Source of the DNA: Asterella californica
Taxonomy: Eukaryota; Streptophyta; Marchantiopsida; Marchantiales; Aytoniaceae
Direction: 5' to 3'
Assembly: GCA_036924285.1 (NCBI GenBank)
Contig: JAYKYS010000018.1
Coordinates: 6,138,001-6,202,000 of the forward strand
DNA: 64,000 nt
Part shown: piece after piece, positions 1-11,300 of the stretch
Position numbering within the stretch: the stretch's first letter is position 1
Layout: each line of letters opens with the position of its first letter
The notes under the pieces: generated by a model
What the model was told of the DNA's origin: nothing
Database searches by the model: none
Seen by the model: only the letters and a program-made list of their open reading frames with translations
Translations under genes and position numbers: made by a program

Positions 1-615
1 CTTTGTGAGCAGTAAAAACAAAAAGAGATTTCACATCTCTTTTTTAATGAGTCTTAGTGTAGAGGGGGGTGGAAATTCGAGATTCCTTGAGAATATTCCA
101 AAATCCTTCTAGAAGTTATTGACTTTGAAGGAATAAGCCCATGTGAAAAGGTAAAAATCTCATGTGATTAAATGCTTTTACCTTAAATAATATCTCAGTA
201 AAACCCGGTAAAAATAGTTATGGCTGAGTTACCGGAGGGTACCAAACTAAAAATCTAGAAAGTATAAATAGAGGAGTAGAGAAGAGCTCCTCATCCTTGT
301 TTTCACATCGTCATAATGACAACTTGAGTAATATAGAGAGTGTGTGATATTTTAACATGTGAGAACTTGAGACATGGAAGAATTGAAGATTTTAGTTGAT
401 GGGTTTATGGAGAATTTTAGTCGATGAGTTTATAGGTGTATGAATGAGTGAACTTAGCATTTTTCCTTTCAAGTTCATGGTGTGCTTCCCTCAAAGTCAT
501 CAGAGGTGACCCCTGAGTGAGATACATGCTCGACATGTTGCAGATTCATTAATGACTATCGTGGAGGTTGAGAGATTAGGGGGTAGTTGATCGATAGGAC
601 CGCGGAGGGTTTACA
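1..615 (+). repeat. 3' part of a Ty3/gypsy-type LTR (5' LTR, start outside window)
   Basis: The block ends in TTTACA immediately before a tRNA-Asp-like primer-binding site, as an LTR should. A TATA box (gtataaatag, about 262-271) is followed by a pyrimidine-rich stretch, which fits an LTR promoter and transcript start. No coding frame is seen. It does not resemble the LTR at 5753-6968, so it may not be the partner of that LTR. The beginning lies outside the window. Confidence 0.55.
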
Positions 616-619
616 TTTT

Positions 620-637
620 TGGTTCCGTTGCCGAGAC
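620..637 (+). other. Primer-binding site, tRNA-Asp type (degenerate)
   Basis: TGGTTCCGTTGCCGAGAC lies 4 nt after the LTR end. The classic plant gypsy site complementary to tRNA-Asp is TGGCGCCGTTGCCGGGGA. Most positions match, with differences in the CG pair after TGG and in the last bases. This would prime minus-strand DNA synthesis in an intact element. Confidence 0.6.
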
Positions 638-889
638 CTCACTTGAAGGGATCGTTGAAAGATATTTAGAGTTCAATTGTACATTCGTAAAAAATAGATC
701 ATGAGAGAGCACATGGAGAGAACATTGGGAGGAGAGAGAACTAACGCGATGTTAACAACATTAGAATCTTTCATGTATCCCGTCGTGATCTATGACGTAT
801 TTGAGGTCATTGTTTACATCTTCACTTAGAAAGGGTTTGAGGAGAGTTGAAAGAGAATGCAACAAGAGTTGTAGAGAAAGGAGAAGAGA

Positions 890-1480
890 GAAGTTATTAG
901 AGGAGAAAAATTCCGGAGTTTAAGAATTCAGTTCTCTGGAAAATTTGTACAGTCGCTGTCAGATTTTCTGTGTTTTTCATTTTCCTATCAAACTTTCAAG
1001 TATTCTAGATTGACTGATAACCTATCTACGACAAAAGAAATCATAGGAAAAGGTGGTCTAGAGAAGGAGCAATGAATTTTCTAAGTTGAATGGGTTTATT
1101 CACGAGAGTTGAGGAATTATACTCTCTGGAAAAGTTTTACAATCATTGTCAGATTTTCTGTGAATTTTATTTTCCTATGAAAGTTTCCAGTATCTCAACT
1201 TGGCTGATAAGCTATTAGAGGAAACAAAAATCATGAGAAGATGATGTCTAGAGAGGGAGATAAAATTTTTCAAAGTGGAGAGGGTTGACAACCATGAGAG
1301 AAGTGAAAATATACATTTCAGCTCTCTAAAAATTTGTACAGTCATCACCATCTCTTATGATTAGAGAAATTTTTGTTGAAACTTCATGAGTTAGTAGCTT
1401 GGAGGTTGAGCTAGTAGAGATCACAAAAATCTTGGAGAGATCTCTTACCGACTAAGAGATATATGTTTCAGCATACAAGG
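890..1480 (+). repeat. Three degenerate tandem repeats of about 190-200 bp
   Basis: The phrase around tctctgga...tttgtacagtc...gtcagattttctgtg recurs near 931, 1121 and 1321. Each copy is followed by a similar tcctat/cttt/gctgataa block and preceded by a gagagttgaggaatt-like block. The third unit is the most diverged. They sit between the primer-binding site and the gag remnant, where gypsy elements often carry non-coding leader repeats. No open frame runs through them. Confidence 0.7.
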
Positions 1481-1974
1481 AGGTCTTGAAGATACTTCAT
1501 GGGGAATCCAATTCAAGTGCCGAGATTGAAGAATAAACGTTTGGGAGTTAGAACGGAGACGGAAAAACCAAAGTTAAGTATAGAGGAGTTGCGAACACGC
1601 TTATATTGCAATTGGGGTGTCCTTTTTGCTCTATATCGAGAAGTTCGAGCATCGGCGCATATGTGAAGAAGATTGAGTTCAAAGTATCATTCATTGTGGA
1701 AGCCACAAATGCTCCTGGCGAAGTAGAGTGTGATCTTTACAAGAGTGACTTTAAGATGTTTGCTAGGATCAATACAGATGATGGCCATGAGGATATTATC
1801 TTAGACTCTTAATTTTAGATTGGATTTTATTTCGTGTATAGCATGTGTAATACACGATTTTCAGTATAAAGCTCGAAAGAGTTAAGAAAGTGATGTAAGG
1901 TTATTTTCTTCAAAGATATTTTGTCCACTTAATGGATGAGAAGGTGCAACATGAGTGGAAGTTCAAAAGATTAG
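1481..1974 (+). other. Decayed gag/leader region, no continuous frame
   Basis: One short open stretch (about 1606-1812, 68 codons) has no recognisable domain. It may be a relic of the N-terminal part of gag, since the zinc-knuckle segment follows about 300 bp later on the same strand. Stops in all frames show it is not a functional gene. Confidence 0.35.
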
Positions 1975-2250
1975 AAAGTTACACTTAGAAACCTTCCTCA
2001 AGGTTTAGATGTCATAGTAAGCGTCGAAGAGAGCTCAAAAAAGATTATCGTTGAGTTTGAGAACCCTAGTAGAAAACCTCAAGTAGAATCTCTGAGGAGA
2101 AGAGTAGAAACCGACTTGTGGTGTTATTTCTGTAGAGGGTTGGGACATAAAGTTGTGAACTGTCCAACTAGGATCAGAGCAGAAAGAGCCAAAGGAAAGC
2201 GAGAGTTTATTGATTTAAGTCTTCGAGTGGGTGGCAGTCTGGATTGTTGA
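1975..2250 (+). pseudogene. Ty3/gypsy gag remnant with zinc knuckle
   Basis: One frame stays open for about 90 codons and encodes a basic C-terminal gag segment. It has a perfect CX2CX4HX4C zinc knuckle (CYFCRGLGHKVVNC) at 2122-2163. In retrotransposons this motif binds packaged RNA in the capsid. Stops close upstream and downstream show the gag gene is broken. The adjacent RT fragment downstream on the same strand supports the assignment. Confidence 0.75.
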
Positions 2251-2740
2251 TGTTCGAGTGCGATGAGTAGAGTCAGTTTACAAGAGTTGAGGATATGAAA
2301 GAAAATACAAAAAATGGATGACGAAACATGTATCACAGCTGTGGCGTGCAGGAGTTCTACATGTAATTTTTGACTTGTTTGAAGAGTTTGTGTCTGTACA
2401 GTCAGTTGCTAGTTGGTTGGACGGTGTAAGCCGATTGATGAGAGAAAAAGATGGTATGATGGTGATCTCCATCCACTCTTGACAGATATATGAAGAGATT
2501 GCTACGTATGTGCAGTTCTTTCTTCATCCGATGCAAAACAATGCGAGAAGGGAAATAGTTTGTTGGTGTGCACTTTCTCAGGAGGTAGAAGTACATGCGA
2601 AGTACAAATCTGTACTGAAGAAAGTGAAACCGGTAGCAACTCAACTACCTGCTAACTCCCAACAACAAGTACAGTTCGTAGGCACTGAGCTCATATTGCA
2701 TGATCATAGACAAGTATGACATCAATTTACTGAGAAGACA
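2251..2740 (+). other. Decayed gag-pol linker
   Basis: This lies between the zinc knuckle and the RT remnant. A short frame around 2510-2719 gives a segment ending ...YKSVLKKVKPVATQLP, the kind of linker seen upstream of RT in Ty3/gypsy polyproteins. A retropepsin DTG/DSG motif was not found, so the protease is lost or unrecognisable. Confidence 0.4.
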
Positions 2741-5720
2741 TTGAAGGAGCTCCAGATAAGAGGAGGTGATTTCTTGACTAAGGTTGAGAAGACAATATTT
2801 GAGCAGATGATAGCGGATCATGATAAAGCATTTTTTTTCAGCAGAAGAGATAGGTTGTGTGGACCAAAAATAATAGCGCTTGTGGTTATATTCACAATCT
2901 CTCATGTGCCTTGGGATCTGAAACTGGTTCCTCGTGCCTTGTTGTCTAAACTCATTGAGAAAGAGAAAATACAGATGGGGATACTTGAGCCGTCTATGGG
3001 ACCATACTCTAGCAGGTGGTTCACTGTACCCAAGAAGTCAAGAGCCTTGCATTTCATTCAAGATGTACAACCTGCGAATAACGTGATCATCCGTAACATT
3101 GGGACGGGTCTTGTGATTGATGACATAGCGGAGGCATTTGCAAGGAGAGCTATCTATTCGATTGGAGACCTATATTCTGGTTATGATCAGTTTCAGTTGG
3201 TTGTCGAAAGTAGAGATCTGATCACTATGCATACGTCTTTGGGATTGATGCGGATGTGTACTATTCCTCAAGGAGCGACAAACTCAGTGGCTAATATGTA
3301 GAATGTGACGCATAAGATATTACGGGAGTTTGCACATGAGGTTATCATTCCATTTCTAGATGATATTCCTGTAAAAGGTCGTGCGGTTGAAGACAAGAAT
3401 GAAGCAGTCTTGCGAATGGATGTAGGAGATTTGTTGCAGATCATATCAGAGATGTGGAGCGTGTTTTGACTCATCTGGAGGAGGTACATCTCACCATGTC
3501 AAGAGCTAAGTCCAAGTTTGGTGTATATAAGATTTTAGTGGTTGGTCATCTGTGTGGTGCTTTTGGAAGACGACCAAATCCGGAGAAGGTCGACACAATA
3601 GCTAGGATGACAGAATGTAAAAATATCACGGAGGTTCGACGTTTTATAGGAACTTGTGTATTTTATCGTTGATCTATTCTTCATTATCTCATGTTGCGAA
3701 GTCTTTGTATGCATTATTGAGGAACGGTAAGAGGTTTGTATGAACTTCAATCCATCAAGAAGCAATGAATAGGTTGAAGAAGACTCTGAAGTCTCCACCT
3801 GTGTTGAAAAGAGTAGACTATGGGTGTGGAAGATCTGTCATTGTCACAATGGATATAGTCCAAAGACGATTGGCTGAGCTGATAGGTCAAGATGATGCGA
3901 GTGGTGTACGGTTCACCTCTAGGTTTGGAGCTAGAATCTTGACGAACAAGCAACAAGATTATCCTCAAGTGAAGCTTGAGTTGTGGGGGTGTAGTCACCG
4001 TGATGAAAATAGATCGTGAGATTTTGATTGGTGCTCATGTTGTTTTAGAGACAGATTGTCTACATCTGCTTAGCATGATATCCAACCATAACACGCCGGA
4101 CATAGCAATGTTGCATTGGATTGCCTACATCAAGAGCTTGAATCCAGAGCTGAAGCATATAAAAGATAAGGAGAATGTAGTAGTAGATATGTTGTCAAGG
4201 GCTCGTTATATAGACGAGGATGATATGTTTTCAGAAGTTGAGGAAGAAGAAAGAAAAGATGTTCGTTGTCAAGTTGATCGACATGTTACAGACTAGTAGC
4301 CGTTGTTGTTTAGAGAAGAGCTTTACATAGTTAGACTTCATCACATAAGATATAATCTGAGTTCGTTGGAGAATGCAAGCAGAAACTAACGTAGTTCACC
4401 ACATCTCGATACAGATCTTTCCACCATTATCTTTCTTTCAACTTGACGTAAGCAGTTCAAATCCCTCGATATCCAGCCCACAAGATATCATGGAACTCTT
4501 TCATTAGTTGATGTTTAGTCTGCAGATCGTCCACTACTTGTGATGAACATCCCATCTCTTCTCTGTGACTGTCTTCAAAGATATCCATCGCGTAAGAGAT
4601 AGTTGTATGCTTGTTTTTTTATCTCTCTGAACTCAACTTCGCTCCACCTCTGTCAGTTTTACTCAAAGATGCGATATGGTCATTATCTCATATCAACTTA
4701 TCCGCCTTGCACTCACTTCCAGTGAATTCTCGACTTGGTGATAATACCTCTGGGGTTATGGAGATGCGCTATTTGATTTTGGGTCATGAGGATCTCTTCA
4801 ACTTTGTAGAAGGGCGAGCACTGAGGACGAAGACCACGAAAGATATATGTAGATTTGTGCTTGAAGACATTGTTTGTAGATATGGATCTATAAGAAGACT
4901 ACGAGCAGACAAAGGAGAATAACGTGGTGCAAAAATGAAAGAGTTGTTTTGCTCGATACGATGTGAAGCTCAAGTTTACTACTGCAATGAATCTAGAGAG
5001 AATTGACAAGAGCGAATGTGGACATTCATCGATTGTTCAAGCTTTGGTGAAAACATGTGACAGTAGACATAGAGAGTGACTTAGATTACTCCTTTTTGCT
5101 TTATGACCTGATAGGACGACTCACTGTTCTACTGCTGGATACATGCTTGTTGAATTAATGTGGGACAGAAGCCGATCATGCAAGCAGAAGAAGATTACCT
5201 ACTTGGGCTATCTTGCCATGGGAAGATAATATGGATCACGTACAACTTTTCTCACTATGCATCAGCAGTTAGAACGCAGAGAAGACGATCTTGCATAAGC
5301 ACAACAAAAGCTGAAAGCGGCTCGACTTAAAAATAAAGAGAGGTTTGACAAGACTCATAGACTTCGATCGAAACTAATACAAGTTGGGGATTGGTTGCTG
5401 ATATATGACAATACACTAGAGAACCAGCACTCTACAGTCCGAAAGTTTTTAGGAGATGATTTGGTCCATACATTATTTCGGATGTGCATCAGAATGCTAA
5501 TTATTCTTTGCAAGAGCTAGATGGTGTGTCTTTAAGGCTTCGTATTGCTGGGAAACGAGTAAAGTTGTTCAAAAAGAGGAGACGAACAGTGGAGCAAGTC
5601 GAGTTCTTAAGGTCAGGACAAACCACAAGTGCAAATGAGGATCTTTTATCTGAGGTAGTTGAGGAGAATGAACACGACTTGGAGAAATACGAGGATCAAT
5701 GTCAGATTAGCACATGCTAG
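2741..5720 (+). pseudogene. Ty3/gypsy pol remnant (RT, RNase H, integrase)
   Basis: The open frame at 2741-3301 shows RT motifs in order: GILEPSMGPYSSRWFTVPKK, then FIQDVQPANNVIIRN, then IPQGATNSVA. After a TAG, the same frame continues with IPFLDDIPVKG, the equivalent of the YVDD/FIDD catalytic box. At 3454-3672 the RT thumb (VGHLCGAFGRRPNPEKVD) follows. The segments 3765-4019 and 3976-4296 carry RNase H pieces (RLKKTLKSPPVL, YPQVKLELWG, LNPELKHIKDKENVVVDMLSR). At 4611-4922 an integrase-core relic ends VCRYGSIRRLRADKGE, and at 5484-5720 an integrase C-terminal tail reads NYSLQELDG...LRIAGKRVKLFKKR. Many stops and frameshifts interrupt it, so it is dead. Domain order RT-RH-IN is that of Ty3/gypsy. 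Confidence 0.85.
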
Positions 5721-5730
5721 AGGATGTGCA

Positions 5731-5743
5731 GGTTTGGAGGGGG
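5731..5743 (+). other. Polypurine tract
   Basis: GGTTTGGAGGGGG lies just upstream of the 3' LTR and just after the last pol frame. This is the expected position and composition of the plus-strand primer. Nine bases separate it from the TGTCG start of the LTR, slightly more than usual. Confidence 0.55.
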
Positions 5744-5752
5744 TGAATGTCA

Positions 5753-6968
5753 TGTCGCATGAGAATATGTACCACGAAAGTTAGTAACAGAAGGATTTTT
5801 CTTCTAGTGCGTACGTAGTTGTAAGGGAAGCTGCCCTAGAGCTTGTTAAGCTGGGCAGATGCTAAGCTAGGGCTGAGCTAGACAGGCTGCCCCCTAGCTT
5901 ATATTGCAAAGAATGACTAAGAAGTCACGAAGGTACCAAGTGGAAGCTCTTCTTGCTTAGAGTAGGCATGTGTTTTCATTTATACGGAATAAGGTTATAT
6001 GTAGATGTTTGCATTATTTCTAGATTAAAGAAGTGACAAAAGAAAAAACTCTGTCTTTTTCTGATAGTGACTTGGATTCATTATCTAATGACACCATCAG
6101 GTTCGTGTTCTTGAGTAGTATAGTTTTAATTCTTTCATTACTACAAACAAAGATATATAAAGAAAGCAACACCAGAAAAGCTAGCAAAGGAGATAAGAGT
6201 GAGTTTTGTAAGTATGTGTACAAGTTTCTTTACTCTATTAAATGGAAACAAGAGCCACCTCAGAGAAAAAGACGTCCATCTAAAAAGTGAGGGCCTTGGA
6301 TCAAACTCATGTTTCCTATCTCAACGTGTTGGTCTCTTGGATGGAAGTCTATGTTGGGTGTGGCTACGACCTGCACATCTAGAGGCAGAGGATTGATATC
6401 CTCTTTAAACGTCGGCTCTCTTGTCTAAGCCTCCGCATGCAACCGAGATTATGAGTTGAGAGATACTTGCTACAACTATGGGAGGGATGTAAGCCCCGTG
6501 GGGTGGTCTTGTAGTTGTGGCTTAGGTTCTAAAATTGTGGTTTATCTCATAATCTGGGTTGCATCATGATGGCATCGAGGGTTGAGAAATTTTTATTTAA
6601 CAAAGGGCTAGCTTGGCAAGGGGCTGCTTAGCAAAGGGCTTGAGTTTTAGATAAGTCGACGTGCGGCTACAGTTCCGGAGACATTATAGAGAACTAGAAT
6701 GAGAGAGAAGGAGGCGTGCGCAAGAGATAGAGGGGAAGATTCTGATCGTTGATGACCTTGATGTTAAAATTTGAGACGTGAATAAAGTTCTTGGGTCTTG
6801 GGAAAGCTTATTTGCAAAGATTGGGTCAGATTTGATTTGGTTGCACGTTGATGCAAGAGATCAAATTTGAGTTTTGATCCTCGTCAGGAGCCTGTTTTTT
6901 TTTTATTGATCTCACAATCAATCACAATCATGAGATCCGTCCTCCTCAAGAAAGATCTCCTCACGACA
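5753..6968 (+). repeat. 3' LTR of a gypsy family (TGTCG...CGACA)
   Basis: The LTR begins TGTCGCATGAG and ends CTCCTCACGACA, giving matching TGTCG/CGACA ends. Three parts resemble the reverse complement of the LTR at 24359-26278: 5826-5900 matches 26131-26220 (AAGGGAAGCTGCC...), 6300-6530 matches about 25480-25720 (...TAAGCCTCCGCATGC..., ...GTAAGCCCCGTGGGG), and 6909-6968 matches 24359-24420. So the two are diverged members of one LTR family in opposite orientation. Length is 1216 bp. No target-site duplication could be confirmed because the 5' partner is uncertain. Confidence 0.75.
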
Positions 6969-8053
6969 GCGATCTGACCATTTACAAAGACCTCAATGTT
7001 TAGATTGTTCTTTTATGAAAATTAAAGGTAATTCTAATATGCAATCTTATGATTCTATAGATTTCAAATTCAAGAGGTGAATGCTTTTATTTATTGGTTT
7101 TTCTTTCTCTTTCTTTTTTTGTCTTTGTTTCGTCTCAGATGGTGGCCGTCGGATGTTCCATATGTGACTTCAATGGCTGATTTGGACGGTATTCAGTATT
7201 TATTTCTATTGATCCAGAGATGAAGAGAATTGGACAACAAATGAACGACACCCATGCGCATTAACGAAACCTCTGACCTCTGCTAAACCACAAAAGTTGG
7301 TGACTAAACGGTTTAGCGGTGAGAAAATACTGAGACTAGTGGTTTAAGGCTCAGAGAAGAGACTCGGAACAAAACAGTTGATCCTAGAGAGAAGTTCAGT
7401 ATTCATCCAAGATCAAAACTGCTCGCACATGGAGGAAATTCTCCAGAAACACGAAGAACTCCGTTAGGTTTTCCGAAGGGTTCCATAACGAAACGTCTTA
7501 AGAGATTCCTGTTAGTAAACCATAAACCATTTATGCCTTCTTGTCTTGTATTTTTACTCAAAACTGGCTTATATCTGATAAATCATCGATCTTATTTATG
7601 TAAATCAATGTCTAGGTTTGGACCACTCATGATGCATAAATTTGTGAAAAGAAAGTCAAGCGGTCATAAAATATGTAGAGATAAGAGAGAGAGCGACTGA
7701 GTCACTGACTGAGGGAAGTCGAACTTTGCATTTTCAAAATCCATGAGCAAAGGACTCCACTGTAACATCATATGGAAGATTCATTGTAGTTTTCCATCCA
7801 TTGACTACCTTTTTCAACCAAACAGCGTGGACTCTCTCTGTTTGACTAGTGAAGACCTAGTGAATGCAAAGGGGAGGCTGACAGTGTGTGGACGCAGCCG
7901 TGGCATGGTTGACAACCTCTAACAGCAAACAGTAAACATGCCGCGACTACTCGTGTATATATAGATCGACGTGAGAAGAGATTTTCAGAACCACACTGAC
8001 GGACGCAGATCTCAAATACACACCCTCATCGTGAACGTAGAGAGAATATGCGT

Positions 8054-8054
<1 letters not shown>
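6969..8054. other. Non-coding DNA; possible promoter near its end
   Basis: No convincing coding frame or transposon domain is seen. A TATA-like string (gtatatatag) at about 7952-7961 lies roughly 90 bp before the GA microsatellite. It could mark a transcription start, but no gene could be traced downstream. Confidence 0.4.

Positions 8055-8102
<48 letters not shown>
8055..8102. repeat. (AG)24 microsatellite
   Basis: Perfect AG dinucleotide repeat, 48 bp. Long GA tracts are common in plant promoters and 5' leaders, where GAGA-binding (BPC-type) proteins can act. A TATA-like box lies about 90 bp upstream, and an ATG followed by a GT donor-like sequence occurs at 8278-8296 (MDDIEK, then gtacgg). 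The link to a gene is not established. Confidence 0.95.
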
Positions 8103-8107
<5 letters not shown>

Positions 8108-10954
8108 AGCTAAAGGAGGCTGTATTCAAACCGCTGTTCCTACTCGTACTGATATCCACCTGCGGTAACCTGATCAGTATCGAACTACAGTACTAGTTGA
8201 TCATCCACCAATTCAGATCTAATTTGCAAACGAGCTGAGACGTGAGGCGGACTTATATCTACGTCAGCTACGAAGATGGATGACATTGAGAAGGTACGGT
8301 CATAGTTTTGGTGATGATGCATACCAAGCGATCAGAATCGAACTTGCAGACAGCTCGAATACAAATTTACGTTCTTCGCTTTCTAAGTTTGGTGGGATTC
8401 AATTTGACCACGTACCTTCACGTGTATTAGCTGCAATTCTCAATCCTGACGGGTAATTCCCTCTCCCAATTTGTTTTCAAGGAAGCCAGAGGTGTGAAAA
8501 CCTTCGAGTACTCCGACTCCATTCCTTTCTGGATGCATGGCGCCGCTAACTGACCGCACTTCAAACCCGCTTCTGGATTCAAGCTACACTCCAGCTTCCA
8601 CGGAATGTTCAGCAGCTTGACACACCTTCATGCATACACAGCTGCAGACGCCCTCACAGATCCCTGCAAGCATATATACAAACAAGCATGCGCAAAGCCT
8701 TGCAGATCTTGAGGGAAAGATATACTTTCGGCGCTAGTTGTAGCTAGGCATGTGTATATCACTGGATATGCCGTATCAGAACTAGTGCTGGCCATGGCTT
8801 GATCATCCAACAAATCTGGTTCATCGTGCGCAAGATGGACTTCATCTCCTGTACATTTTCTGAATATATATATGATATCAGACAAAAGTTTCGCTATCGA
8901 ACATATGCATCGAGTTTTAAGAATCCTTGGTCGTGAGAATTTTGTCAACCTGATGTGTTGGTGATGACTTGGTGATTATTTGACGGGGTAATTTATAGCT
9001 GCCTTTATTTGGATAGTTTTATTTGGAACCTTTTAATGTCCGTCGATGTCATATCTCCATTCAAACCTGAGGAATGCGAGGAGCACCACCAGAATCATAT
9101 ATGTCCCAACTTTGAAAACTCCAGGTTTCATATGCGAGAATGTAGTTAGTCATAACTGCAAGCTAGCAACCTGCATGCGCAGGCTCCTTGAATGGAAGAA
9201 TGCAAGATGGAGGAATGCATATATTGCAATTGGAAGTAAGTCACTGTGTGATCATGAGGCTTACAACCAGGTATCTGCCTTGCTTGGCGCAGTCTCCAGC
9301 ACAATGTCCAGAAACATTTGATGAATTCGAAGGTGAACGTTCGAATTCCGTTTGCAATTAAATCTCGATCTCGAAAGAGCATCTTTGTTCAAGAGTTCGT
9401 TCGAGTGTAGATCTTCTGCCAGAAATTGCATGTGTCTTGAGTAACTTGGTACGCAGGAGGTGCTCAGTAACCGAAATACACGATACAGTTCAGCAAAGGC
9501 AGTCCTACTCACAAATTATCCGTTTTTAACGTTAACCGTTGTTCACTTGGTTCATGAGCAAAGAGTCTCGTAATACCATATCAGTTCTGTAAGTTAACTT
9601 GTCACAAGTAGTAAGTGGATCAGTAGATGTGTGTTAGAGGTGCACTCTAGCACTCTTTATGACTGTAGCCTTTCTTGCTTGTAACCTACGCGCGGCTAGA
9701 TTTCAAATTCGACAGACGGTGATAACGCGTATAGACCTGTTAGTGACTAATATCAATTCGAATGTTACTTGAATAAACAGCAAGTTAAAAATACAATGAG
9801 CGCGTTCGCTGTTGAGTCGATCTTACTTGTGTGTTAATACAAATACCCAACGCGCACACACTCTCGGGATATGATGATAAAACCTCTTAATAAAACCTTC
9901 TGATACCACGCAGTGTGTAAGCTCAAGGTGACTCTCATGATCATAATCGTCTTTCGTGATGTGCAGTTAAGTGCAGTTTCCGACTTTCCTCTACTATCCG
10001 CTGTGGTATGTTTCAATGTGCAGATAATAGCATCGAAGGAGTACAAACACAGGGAGATCTAGAGGAGACGAGCGTAAAGTTTCAACAATGTGGGCTGGTA
10101 TTGGACCCGAAATCTTTTGAGGACTTCGGTTCTGAACAGGTCGGGGATGCTTGGCAGCATGATCACCAGTTCCTGTCCTTTGTGTTGTCAGGGGCAAATC
10201 TTTCGCGAAACTTGCATCATAACCTCGAGCTCATCAATGCAACACTTAGAGGTAACGAAAGCTAACGCTGCTCCGGAGTCCAATTTTCATTACCTATGAC
10301 AGGATAATGTGTTCTCCTTTGTCCATATATATCCGATGCTAGCTGCACTTAGTCTAGTTCAACACCGAACAAAGTGCAGTCAAGCACAATCGTGTCGATG
10401 ATGAATATGACCTTAACGTTGAATATGCTTAAGCTTTATCAGTAGGTTTTACCCGCTACTCAAACTCTTTTTCTTCAACTATTTTTTCTTTTTTTATTTT
10501 CTTTATATTTTATATTTTATATTTTTTCAAACGATTCATAAATCTGTTCATATATAGGGAAGGCATTTCAAGCAGACATCCCAGTAACCCACACGTGCTC
10601 GCTCTCGAGATAGGCTAAACTCTTCCACGGCATCTAAACGTACCGTATCCTGACACTGTTCTCTTGAGTAGATCCTAGTAAACCGTTGTGGTTTCGTTCT
10701 TATGGTCCAGTCTCCAGCAAGTGTAGTAGATATAAATATACCTGGTTTGAATCCAATTTCAGTTAACCCGCTAGCCAGTAGGACTATATGAGCTGTACAT
10801 GCGGGTGGTCAACTCGAAAGTTTCCCTCTCACTCACTCCAGTAAACTTAGCCATGGTTCACTTTTAGCCGAAAGCCGAAAGTGCGCAGGACTCGCAATAA
10901 CTTTCTCATTTCCAATCGAATATGCATCCAAAGTATACATCCGGCCGGGGAGGG
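8103..10954. other. Non-coding DNA, no gene recognised
   Basis: Only short, overlapping frames on both strands are present, none with a recognisable domain. A T-rich tract occurs at about 10470-10530. A stretch 8350-8453 is open for 34 codons between an AG and a GTAATT, but its phase does not fit the upstream ATG, so no exon is called. Confidence 0.5.
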
Positions 10955-11015
10955 GAAAAGGAAAAGCGGGGAAATCGCCACCGCACTTTCCCCGCTTTTC
11001 CTTTTCGGTGGCGAT
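10955..11015. repeat. Two interlocked perfect inverted repeats
   Basis: Arms 10955-10974 and 10987-11006 are a perfect 20-bp inverted repeat (GAAAAGGAAAAGCGGGGAAA) with a 12-nt loop. Arms 10974-10983 (ATCGCCACCG) and 11006-11015 (CGGTGGCGAT) form a second, perfect 10-bp pair. Its left arm lies in the loop of the first and its right arm follows the first stem, which is an H-type pseudoknot topology. Confidence 0.85.
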
Positions 11016-11065
11016 GGAAGCGTTCCCAGAGTTCTTTGCATGCTGGATGAAGTTTTCTTTTTTAA

Positions 11066-11300
11066 TATTATCAGATATATATATATATAGATATATATTA
11101 AATAATTATAGATTATTAAAATATTTTATAAAAATTAGAAACATGGAGAGAAAAAAATAACCCGTAAGGCTTGACCAGAGTATCGCGATTCAAAACGTAC
11201 AAGTCTGAGAATCTACACTCATTAAACCATTAATCTACAATGAGTTTAATTTAAATATCTAACCCTTTCTGCCGAAAGAGTTAACTATTAAATTAAACTC
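11066..11300. repeat. AT-rich tract and hairpin
   Basis: An (AT)n-like run lies at about 11070-11095. Arms 11242-11254 (GAGTTTAATTTAA) and 11288-11300 (TTAAATTAAACTC) are a perfect 13-bp inverted repeat. It encloses a smaller CTTTC/GAAAG stem with a TGCC loop. No coding content is seen. Confidence 0.6.
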
